From: an uncultured Stenotrophomonas sp.
GTDB taxonomy: Bacteria; Pseudomonadota; Gammaproteobacteria; Xanthomonadales; Xanthomonadaceae
Direction: 5' to 3'
Assembly: GCA_946223375.1 (NCBI GenBank)
Contig: CAMICU010000254.1
Coordinates: forward strand, 1-5,183
Length of the DNA: 5,183 nucleotides
Position 1 is the first letter of the stretch. Every line of letters begins with the position of its first letter. The notes below the pieces were generated by a model, which was given only the letters and a program-made list of their open reading frames with translations, made no database searches and had not been told where the DNA came from. This document shows positions 1 through 5,183 of this stretch, one piece after another. The translations under genes and the position numbers were made by a program.

Positions 1-6
1 AAGCTT

Positions 7-39
7 TCAAGCCCCCAGCGATTTTCACTGAGGGCTTGA
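7..39 (+). terminator. terminator-like stem-loop at the left edge
   Basis: The bases TCAAGCCC at 7-14 pair perfectly with GGGCTTGA at 32-39. After one mismatch, CAG at 16-18 pairs with CTG at 28-30, leaving a 9-base loop. A run of six T follows at 49-54, ten bases after the stem. This spacing is longer than in a classical intrinsic terminator, where the T run abuts the stem. The hairpin could end transcription of a gene lying left of the window, or act as an attenuator in the leader of the gene that starts near 53. It would form on either strand, and no upstream gene is visible to settle the direction. Confidence 0.35.
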
Positions 40-52
40 CACAGGCACTTTT

Positions 53-1249
53 TTGCTGTTGGCGATGGTGATGACTCCTCCTCCAGCCATGGTGGTGGAG
101 GCCTTCGGAAGCAGGTCTTCGTCAATCGTTCGGCTCCTTGAAAGCGCTCGATTCGACGAAGCGTTGCCTGCACTATTGGAGTGCCGTGAGACTGAGTTGA
201 GCGCCAATCCGGAGGCCGCAACCTCTTGTGGGCTGGCAATGGCCGGAATCCTGCGTTCCCAGGGGCGCACTTCGGAGTGGGCTGAAGGCCTGCTCTGGTT
301 TAGAGAGCGTGGTTTGCCGGCTTCCGGAACCGCCGAAGAATCGAGTTTCTACATGGCTCGTTATGACGGTCTGATTGACTTGCGGAGCGCTGCGGCAGGA
401 AAACCTACTGGTGTTCTGATTCCTGCAGGGCCGATCGTCATGCCGACACCAACGAATACGAATGAGCTGGATGGTTTGGATGTAGATAATCATTATCTAT
501 TGTCAGTGCAGGCTCAGGCAACGCAAGTGGCGGCGATAGTCGATACTGGAAGCATTGACCTCCTCCATATGTCGGCTGACACAGCTGAGAGGCTGGGAAT
601 CGTAGATGTGGTTGGGGAGACAAGCCCGAAGTCTCGACCATTCTCTGGCGTAACCCCCGACGGCCCGGATCAGTACAGGATTGCGCAGTCCTTGAGGATT
701 GGTGCTGTTGACTATTCCAACGTGCTGGTCAGGGTGGATCTCGACAATAGGATCAAAAGTACGATTGTAGGTATGGGGTTCTTGTCGAGGTTCAAGAGCG
801 TCCGGTTCTCTCGCAACAGGTTGACGTTCAACCAGGATCACTCGAATGCCGACTGTGATCGGGTGAGTTTCCGTTTTGCGGCGTCGCCGTACTTGACGAG
901 TAGCAGTCTTGTGTTCGATGCGATGTACAACGGGGAGCCCCATTCCGCGGTTCTGGATACCGGGATGGCCGCAACTCTTGGTTTCGTCAATCCGCTGGCA
1001 CAGAGTTTGGTCGTGGCTGGATTGCCTGAGTTCACCCCGCGCGTACCTGACGGAGATGCTTCGCCGTTCAAAGTGTCCAGTCAAAAAGTTCAGGTTGGAT
1101 CAGTGGAAATATCGGATGCGAATTCGTTGCTCTTCCACAAGTCTGATGCCTCTGGCTATCAGATTGTCATTGGAGGTGGGGCCAAGAAGGCGGTGGATGT
1201 CTATCTGGATTTTCAGCGTGGCTGTTTTTGTTTTTTGCCGCCGGAGTGA
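53..1249 (+). CDS. two-lobed retropepsin-like aspartyl protease family protein
   Basis: The 398-codon product carries two aspartyl-protease-type motifs. They are D164-T165-G166-S167 in AIVDTGSIDLL and D302-T303-G304-M305 in AVLDTGMAATL. Each is followed by a hydrophobic-Gly strand motif (IVGMGFL, residues 238-244, and IVIGGGA, residues 371-377) and a closing beta strand. This is the layout of two tandem retropepsin-like domains on one chain. Residues 20-110 look helical and could be a TPR-like or spacer region. In this family the two aspartates would activate a water molecule for peptide hydrolysis; that activity is inferred, and the substrate is unknown. The start is uncertain. TTG at 53 has a weak AGG at 43-45; ATG codons at 65 and 71 are alternatives; an in-frame stop lies at 29-31. 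The N-terminus is hydrophobic (LLAMVM, then PPPAMVVEA) but lacks the usual basic residues of a signal peptide. Hand counts of 60-base lines give about 47-62% GC, lower than the neighbouring operon, which suggests acquired DNA. It converges on the ligase gene. Confidence 0.8.
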   Translation: MLLAMVMTPPPAMVVEAFGSRSSSIVRLLESARFDEALPALLECRETELSANPEAATSCGLAMAGILRSQGRTSEWAEGLLWFRERGLPASGTAEESSFYMARYDGLIDLRSAAAGKPTGVLIPAGPIVMPTPTNTNELDGLDVDNHYLLSVQAQATQVAAIVDTGSIDLLHMSADTAERLGIVDVVGETSPKSRPFSGVTPDGPDQYRIAQSLRIGAVDYSNVLVRVDLDNRIKSTIVGMGFLSRFKSVRFSRNRLTFNQDHSNADCDRVSFRFAASPYLTSSSLVFDAMYNGEPHSAVLDTGMAATLGFVNPLAQSLVVAGLPEFTPRVPDGDASPFKVSSQKVQVGSVEISDANSLLFHKSDASGYQIVIGGGAKKAVDVYLDFQRGCFCFLPPE

Positions 1250-1267
1250 TCGCTGCAGGGATGGTCC

Positions 1268-1414
1268 GTGACTCAAATTTTCGACTTGGAGTTTACCGGT
1301 CAGGAGATCGGTGAAGGAGTGCTTCTCGTTTCATGTCAGATCAGTGCCAAGTGCATCAGATCCGGGCTGGATCCACCGGCATATCGTGCAGGCTGCGCAG
1401 CTTCTTCTTGTTGA
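1268..1414 (+). CDS. possible short ORF or truncated start of a second accessory gene
   Basis: A GTG-initiated frame of 48 codons opens 18 bases after the protease-like gene stops. GCAGGG at 1255-1260 is a plausible ribosome binding site, seven bases before the GTG. The first 29 codons (beginning MTQIFDLEFTGQ, ending ISAK) lie in the gap before the ligase stop and share the lower GC of the upstream gene. The rest runs antisense through the ligase 3' end and is rich in Cys, Ala and Gly, as expected of a non-native tail. I recognise no domain. It may be the remnant of a gene co-transcribed with the protease-like gene and cut at a recombination junction near 1356, or a chance frame. The gap 1250-1355 shows no strong terminator hairpin for either converging gene. 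Confidence 0.3.
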   Translation: MTQIFDLEFTGQEIGEGVLLVSCQISAKCIRSGLDPPAYRAGCAASSC

Positions 1415-3017
1415 TCTTGCCGACGCTGGTGCGCTCTATCGAATCGACGAAGCTGACGCGGTCGGGGATCGCGTAGCGGGAGATATCGCCGGCGCGGCTG
1501 CGCGCGGCGACCAGCTCGATGAGCTCGGCTTCGGTAACGGTGCTGCCTGCGTGCCTGACCACCAAGGGCAGTGGCCGCTCGCCCCATTTGACATCGGCAA
1601 TGCCGATCACCGCGACCTCGTTGACCGCCGGGTGCATCGCGATGATGTCTTCCAACGCGAGCGAGGATATCCACTCGCCGCCAGTCTTGATCACATCCTT
1701 GATGCGGTCGGTGACGCGCAGGTAGCCGCCGCTGTCGATGTTGCCGATGTCGCCGGTATGCAGGTAGCCACCGGCCCACAAGGTTTCCGAGGCCTCTGGA
1801 TTGTGCAGGTAGCCCTGGGTAAGCCACGGTGCGCGCACCACCACTTCGCCGGTGGCGGTGCCGTCGTGGGCGACTTCGTTCATCTCTTCATCGACGATGC
1901 GCAGCTCGACCAGTGGTACCGGAATGCCGGCCTTGGTGCGCAGCGACAGCTCCTCATCGGTGCCGGCCAGGGCATCCACATCGATCTGGGCGAGGGTGAG
2001 CAGCGGGCAGGTTTCGGACATGCCGTAGCCGCCGAAGATATCGATGCCACGCGCCAATGCCTGCTGCGCCAAGGCACGCGGCAGTGCGGCACCGCCGATG
2101 ATGACTTTCCAGCCGCGCAGATCGGTACCCGCTGCGGTGGGGTGGCCCAGCAGCATATGCAGGATGGTTGGAACGCAGTGCGAGAACGTCACTTTCTCGC
2201 GCGCGATCAGGTCCAGCAGCTTGCCCGGCAGGTAGCGGCCCGGATACACCTGCTTGATGCCCAGCAGCGTGGCCACGTACGGCATGCCCCAGGCGTGCAC
2301 ATGGAACATCGGTGTGATCGGCATGTAGACATCGTCGCGATGCAGGCGGCCCTGCCTGGGTGCACTGCCCAGCGCGGCCATCGCCGCCAGGGAGTGCAGG
2401 ACAAGCTGGCGATGAGTGAAGAACACGCCCTTGGGCAGACCGGTGGTACCGGTCGTATAGAACATGGTGGCGCGTGTGTTCTCGTCGAAGTCCGGGAAGT
2501 TGCGGACCAGCTCGGCGCCGCGCAGACCTGCTTCGTACTCGGTGGCGAAGCCGGCGGGCAGCGGGTCTGCTTCATCGTCCAGCAGCACGCGCGTGCGCAG
2601 ATCCGGCAGCTGGTCATCGATGCTCTCCAGCACCGAAAGGAACTCGCGGTTGGCCAGGATCACCCGTGCGCCGCTGTGGTTCAGGGTATAGGCGATCTGT
2701 TCCGGGGCCAGGCGGATGTTCACCGTCATCAGCACCGCGCCGATCATCGGCACGGCGAAGTAGCTTTCAAGGTAGCGGTTGCTGTCCCAGTCCATCACCG
2801 CGACGGTGTCGCCGGGCTTGACCCCAAGTGCGGTCAGCAACCCGGCCAGCTGGCCGATGCGCGCCTGCAGCGTGCGGTAGTCGAAGCGGACCGTGTCGCC
2901 GTAGACGATTTCCTGGCCGGGATTGATCGCCAGCGGTGTGTGCAGCAGCTGCTTGATCAGCAGCGGATAGGCGTAGGCGCTGGATTCGGCGGGGCTTGCG
3001 TCGGCTGCGAATGACAT
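1356..3017 (-). CDS. AMP-forming fatty acyl-CoA ligase (AlkK/FadD-like)
   Basis: This 553-residue protein belongs to the ANL adenylate-forming superfamily. It is expected to activate a carboxylic acid with ATP to an acyl-AMP and then transfer it to CoA in the cytoplasm. The diagnostic motifs appear in order: the phosphate-binding loop YTTGTTGLPKG (187-197), YGMSET (331-336) for adenine and acyl binding, HTGD with ribose-binding D423, the hinge segment DRIKDVIKTGGEW (437-449) with R438, and the C-terminal SVGKINKKK with the probable catalytic Lys534. The length matches medium- and long-chain ligases of the AlkK type, and no motif is missing. Chain length cannot be read from sequence; a hydroxy or short-chain acid is possible given the neighbour. 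The ATG at 3017 is supported by a CCAGGA ribosome binding site seven bases upstream. It lies 24 bases after the hydrolase gene and is probably co-transcribed with it. No transmembrane segment is evident. Confidence 0.95.
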   Translation of the reverse strand: MSFAADASPAESSAYAYPLLIKQLLHTPLAINPGQEIVYGDTVRFDYRTLQARIGQLAGLLTALGVKPGDTVAVMDWDSNRYLESYFAVPMIGAVLMTVNIRLAPEQIAYTLNHSGARVILANREFLSVLESIDDQLPDLRTRVLLDDEADPLPAGFATEYEAGLRGAELVRNFPDFDENTRATMFYTTGTTGLPKGVFFTHRQLVLHSLAAMAALGSAPRQGRLHRDDVYMPITPMFHVHAWGMPYVATLLGIKQVYPGRYLPGKLLDLIAREKVTFSHCVPTILHMLLGHPTAAGTDLRGWKVIIGGAALPRALAQQALARGIDIFGGYGMSETCPLLTLAQIDVDALAGTDEELSLRTKAGIPVPLVELRIVDEEMNEVAHDGTATGEVVVRAPWLTQGYLHNPEASETLWAGGYLHTGDIGNIDSGGYLRVTDRIKDVIKTGGEWISSLALEDIIAMHPAVNEVAVIGIADVKWGERPLPLVVRHAGSTVTEAELIELVAARSRAGDISRYAIPDRVSFVDSIERTSVGKINKKKLRSLHDMPVDPARI

Positions 3018-3024
3018 CTGTATA

Positions 3025-3030
3025 TCCTGG
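3025..3030 (-). promoter_or_regulatory. ribosome binding site of the acyl-CoA ligase
   Basis: Read on the minus strand, CCAGGA sits seven bases before the ATG at 3017. It lies within the 24-base gap after the hydrolase stop. It supports this start, and the tight gap argues against a separate promoter for the ligase gene. Confidence 0.6.
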
Positions 3031-3041
3031 TTGGCAGCGCG

Positions 3042-4886
3042 TCAGCGGCCGGAGGCGATAGGAATGGACAGCTGCGAACGCTGCAAGGGTGCTTCCGCGC
3101 GCGGGGTCGGCTGGATCAGCGCATCCTGCGGCAGGGCATGGGCGGGATCTTCGAGGTGATCCCACACCTGGTCCAGCGCCGCGTACAGATAGGGCAGCAG
3201 CGGCACGTAGCGCTTGCGGTAGTCCGGGAACGCCAGCAGCGAATCGAAGTGCTGGGCGTTGCCGACCCGCCAGTACGCCACCTGTGCGCCGGCCGCACGT
3301 GCCAGCGGCACATAGCGGTCGCTGGTCATGCTGATCGGCACCAGCCCGTCGTCGATGCCATGGATGACCACGATCGGCAGGCCCGGGCGCGGTGCCTGCG
3401 CGGCTGCGCGGGCAATGCCGGCGCGCACGCGCCTGGCGCCCGCACCATCGTGGGTCCAGAGCGAGCGCAGACAGGCCAGGCCGGGCAGCGGATCCGCTGC
3501 GGGCTGCGCGGTATCGCCGTCCAGCAGCATCACGCCATTGCCTGGCGGGATGCCGCTGGCATCGCTCCACCAGGTTGCACGGACCTCGGGTGTCGAGATG
3601 CCGGGCCTGCCATCAGCGCCAGCGGCGGCGAAGGTGTATCCGCAGGGGTGCTCGCCTGCGGCATAGCCACCGTAGGCTGACGCATAGGTGACGGCGATCG
3701 CACGCCACAGATCAAATCCGGTCGAGAACGCGCCTGCACGCAGGGCGGATTCACTCAGGCCTGCATTCGCCAGCTGCTGCCATGCCGATCGCGCCTGGGC
3801 GTCGGTGTCCGCGCCCTGCACCTGTCCAATGGATGCCAGCACCGCACAGCGCTGGCTTCCGGCCGCCTGTGTCTGGGCCTGCGCCGGGGGCTGCGGCAGA
3901 TCATCGATGGCCAGCAATGCGCAGGGCATCAGCAGCGCGGCCTGGGTCACGAAGTCGTAGAGGGGAGGGGCGCCTGCGACCGATACGTTGGGCTCGCCCG
4001 CCACCATCGCATCGAACCAGTCGCCTTCGATCTCGGCGGCACGCAACACCGCGCCACCGCCGTTGGAGACGCCCACGCCCAGCGTGCGCGTGTTGGCCGG
4101 AGTGAACGGTGCCGCCTGCGGGTAGGCGCGGTCCAGCGCCTGCAGGCCGAACTGCACGGTTTGCACGAGGTGCCGGCCCCAGTCCGCCTCCGGGTTGTCG
4201 CCCGAATGTGCGTGCTTGAACGCGACCCCGTGCGCGGCGGTTCCCTGCGCGGGGGCGAACGCCAACGCGCCATCGGCAGCCGGGGTGCCATCGGCCCGGA
4301 AGCCGGTACCTGCATCCAGATCGTAGTAATCGCTGCCGGCACCCTTGTCCGTGTAAGCGACGGCGCAACCGTGGGCCAGTCCCCAGCTGCCGGCCACGGA
4401 GATCGCGCCGTAGATGCCGCGCGAACCGGAAGACGCCGTCGCGACCAGGCAGCGGCGTGCGGGGTCGAAGGTGTCCGGTATCTGCACCAGCACGCGGTGC
4501 GGCTGGCTGGCGCCAGCGAGGCGGCCGTAGGCGGAGAACTCGCGCCCCGGCGCGGATTCGAACGTGCCGTAGATTTCCCCGAAGCCGCCACCGGGGGTCA
4601 GGTCGGCGATGCCCCGCCAGCTGCTCCAGATGGCACGCCGCCTGACTTCCGCTGCCGTGGGCAAGGCGGGTTTGGCGAATGCCGGCGCCACGCTGGCGCG
4701 CAGGCCTTCAAGACCGAGCCCCGCGGTCATCAGGTCATCGCTGCCGCGATGGGCGGTCTCACGCCACTGCTCGAACACCGGGGCGGCGGCAGGCGCGCGG
4801 GCGGTGGCGGCGTTCGCGACGGGGATGCAGCCGTACAGGATCGGCAGCACGGCGCAAAGCAGGGAAGCACGGCAGGGGATGTTCAT
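3042..4886 (-). CDS. exported 3-hydroxybutyrate oligomer hydrolase
   Basis: The 614-residue product matches the 3HBOH family (D-(-)-3-hydroxybutyrate oligomer hydrolase, EC 3.1.1.22, Pfam PF10605 from memory), whose members cleave 3-hydroxybutyrate oligomers to monomers. The nucleophile is probably Ser274 in the lipase box G-V-S-N-G (272-276), followed by a further glycine pair. Candidate triad partners are Asp512 or Asp513 in HGIDDGLVP and His546 in NAQHFDS near the C-terminus, the usual order of an alpha/beta hydrolase. SSGSRGIYGA (152-161) and YTDKGAGSDYYDL (178-190) look like conserved family segments. Residues 1-26 form a signal peptide with a hydrophobic core and an A-N-A site before Ala27, so the enzyme should act in the periplasm or outside. 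An alternative lipobox at LYGC (17-20) has a poorly suited Tyr. The length is slightly below my memory of the family's usual size. No strong ribosome binding site precedes the ATG at 4886. It is the first gene of a probable operon with the ligase, divergent from the response regulator. Confidence 0.88.
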   Translation of the reverse strand: MNIPCRASLLCAVLPILYGCIPVANAATARAPAAAPVFEQWRETAHRGSDDLMTAGLGLEGLRASVAPAFAKPALPTAAEVRRRAIWSSWRGIADLTPGGGFGEIYGTFESAPGREFSAYGRLAGASQPHRVLVQIPDTFDPARRCLVATASSGSRGIYGAISVAGSWGLAHGCAVAYTDKGAGSDYYDLDAGTGFRADGTPAADGALAFAPAQGTAAHGVAFKHAHSGDNPEADWGRHLVQTVQFGLQALDRAYPQAAPFTPANTRTLGVGVSNGGGAVLRAAEIEGDWFDAMVAGEPNVSVAGAPPLYDFVTQAALLMPCALLAIDDLPQPPAQAQTQAAGSQRCAVLASIGQVQGADTDAQARSAWQQLANAGLSESALRAGAFSTGFDLWRAIAVTYASAYGGYAAGEHPCGYTFAAAGADGRPGISTPEVRATWWSDASGIPPGNGVMLLDGDTAQPAADPLPGLACLRSLWTHDGAGARRVRAGIARAAAQAPRPGLPIVVIHGIDDGLVPISMTSDRYVPLARAAGAQVAYWRVGNAQHFDSLLAFPDYRKRYVPLLPYLYAALDQVWDHLEDPAHALPQDALIQPTPRAEAPLQRSQLSIPIASGR

Positions 4887-4975
4887 CGCTGCACACTATC
4901 AATCCGGTCCGGGGATACCAGCGTACCTAGGTACCCGTGCTCAGTCGCAATGGGATTTGCTAACCTCGGCCCGAG
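4887..4975. promoter_or_regulatory. divergent intergenic region, shared regulatory segment
   Basis: These 89 bases separate the hydrolase start from the response regulator start and must carry promoters for both directions unless the genes are leaderless. I see no convincing -35/-10 pair on either strand. The distinct elements are the CTAG palindrome at 4923-4934 and a small inverted repeat, CTCGG-C-CCGAG (4965-4975), directly before the regulator ATG where a ribosome binding site would be expected. The latter could fold in mRNA and limit translation. Neither gene has a good Shine-Dalgarno sequence here. Confidence 0.6.
4923..4934. repeat. perfect 12-base palindrome centred on CTAG
   Basis: GTACCTAGGTAC is fully self-complementary and lies about midway between the two divergent genes. 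CTAG is scarce in many proteobacterial genomes and, where kept, is often part of operator sequences. The site may bind a dimeric regulator such as the divergently encoded response regulator. That role is inferred from position and symmetry only; there is no second copy in the window. Confidence 0.45.
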
Positions 4976-5183
4976 ATGCCAAGCCTGCTGATCGCCGATG
5001 ACCACCCCCTGTTCCGCGCCGCGCTGCACCGCGCGGCCGATGAGGCAGTGGTCGATCTGCAGATCAGCGAGGCCGACTCGCTCGACGGTGTGCTGGAAGC
5101 GTTGGAAAGCCAGCAGATCGACCTGATGCTGCTGGACCTGCACATGCCGGGCAACCATGGCCTGGCATGTGCAGGTCCAGCAG
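4976..5183 (+). CDS. NarL/LuxR-type response regulator, N-terminal receiver part
   Basis: Only the first 69 codons are present, and the frame is open to the window end. The receiver-domain signature is clear. The acidic pair D8-D9 sits in LLIADDHPLFR, and the phosphoacceptor is probably Asp54 in LMLLDLHMPG, followed by NHGLA. From memory this closely resembles the AgmR/ErdR/CrbR group, whose members control acetate and alcohol catabolism genes such as acetyl-CoA synthetase. The C-terminal LuxR-type DNA-binding domain expected of the group is beyond the window, so the output domain is inferred. The ATG at 4976 starts the protein exactly where the receiver's first strand should begin. The final codons (CAGPA) do not look like receiver sequence. 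They come from an inverted copy of the Asp54 region, so the native protein probably continues differently after about residue 64. Its divergent placement makes it a candidate regulator of the hydrolase-ligase operon. Confidence 0.85.
   Translation, partial: MPSLLIADDHPLFRAALHRAADEAVVDLQISEADSLDGVLEALESQQIDLMLLDLHMPGNHGLACAGPA
5129..5183. repeat. 20-base perfect inverted repeat ending at the window edge
   Basis: Positions 5129-5148 (starting CTGCTGGACC) and 5164-5183 (ending GGTCCAGCAG) are exact reverse complements, separated by 15 bases. Inside the spacer, 5150-5152 pairs with 5160-5162 and the 5149/5163 position is a G-T wobble, so the hairpin nearly closes. The left arm encodes LLDLHMP around phosphoacceptor Asp54. 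The right arm lies where receiver sequence should continue. The outer boundary coincides with the last base of the window, so the true arm length is unknown. A sequence-end artefact is the likeliest explanation. Confidence 0.95.

Noticed and set aside
36..64. TTGACA at 36-41, an exact sigma-70 -35 hexamer.
   Set aside because: At 16-19 base spacing no acceptable -10 is present (TTGGCG and neighbours), and the hexamer overlaps the right arm of the hairpin. The match alone does not support a promoter.
503..1084. A 193-codon minus-strand frame opposite the protease-like gene.
   Set aside because: The plus-strand frame contains paired D-T-G motifs and family-like strands. The opposite product shows no domain.
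1225..1236. Two T runs (five and six bases) that could mark a terminator for the protease-like gene.
   Set aside because: They lie inside the coding sequence for the last residues (CFCFLPPE), and no GC-rich stem precedes them.
1313..1325. Small inverted repeat GAAG-N5-CTTC between the converging genes.
   Set aside because: A four-pair stem with mixed base content and no adjacent T run is too weak to call a terminator.
1311..3014. A 567-codon open frame on the plus strand opposite the acyl-CoA ligase gene.
   Set aside because: It mirrors a gene with all ANL-family motifs, its translation is rich in His, Gln, Ala, Gly and Asp without recognisable domains, and high GC at third codon positions commonly keeps such antisense frames open.
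2767..3570. A 267-codon minus-strand frame spanning the hydrolase-ligase junction.
   Set aside because: It overlaps two recognised genes in a different frame of the same strand, and its Arg/Ala-rich product matches no family I know.
4818..4838. Lipoprotein-type cysteine (LYGC) in the hydrolase signal peptide.
   Set aside because: Tyr at the position two before the Cys is unusual for a lipobox, and a normal A-N-A cleavage site follows at residues 24-26, so ordinary secretion is preferred.
4161..4991. A 276-codon plus-strand frame across the hydrolase 5' part, the intergenic region and the regulator start.
   Set aside because: It is antisense to a well-supported hydrolase, crosses the divergent promoter region, and its product has low-complexity Arg, Gly and Ala content.

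Overview
The window reads as chromosomal DNA from a GC-rich gammaproteobacterium, most likely Xanthomonadaceae of the Stenotrophomonas/Xanthomonas type. That placement is an inference from protein resemblance, high GC and codon use; no marker gene in the window proves it. No tRNA, rRNA, CRISPR array, insertion sequence or origin is visible.

There are four main parts. (1) Positions 1-1355 have lower GC. The window opens on a HindIII-type hexamer and a terminator-like stem-loop. A 398-codon gene follows (53-1249, +) for a protein with two aspartyl-protease-like D-T-G motifs, and then a short ORF (1268-1414, +) that could be the cut-off start of a second accessory gene. (2) Positions 1356-4886 have high GC and hold a two-gene, minus-strand operon. 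Its first gene encodes an exported 3-hydroxybutyrate oligomer hydrolase (4886 to 3042). After a 24-base gap comes an AMP-forming fatty acyl-CoA ligase (3017 to 1356). (3) An 89-base divergent intergenic region (4887-4975) carries a perfect 12-base palindrome centred on CTAG. (4) Positions 4976-5183 hold the first 69 codons of a NarL/LuxR-type response regulator (+). It resembles the AgmR/ErdR/CrbR group and runs off the window.

Together, parts 2-4 suggest a small carbon-scavenging unit. The hydrolase would release hydroxy-acid monomers outside the cytoplasm, the ligase would activate an imported acid as its CoA thioester, and the divergent regulator is a candidate controller of both. The link is inferred from gene order and families. 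The accessory protease-like gene converges on the operon, and the composition changes near the ligase stop codon, which suggests an insertion or strain-variable junction there.

The oddest structural signal is at the right edge. The last 20 bases are the exact reverse complement of positions 5129-5148, which encode the phosphoacceptor motif of the response regulator. The inverted tail replaces the expected continuation of the receiver domain. It looks more like a fold-back, primer or contig-end artefact than biology, but a real inverted junction cannot be excluded from this window. I see no convincing new defence or mobile system here.
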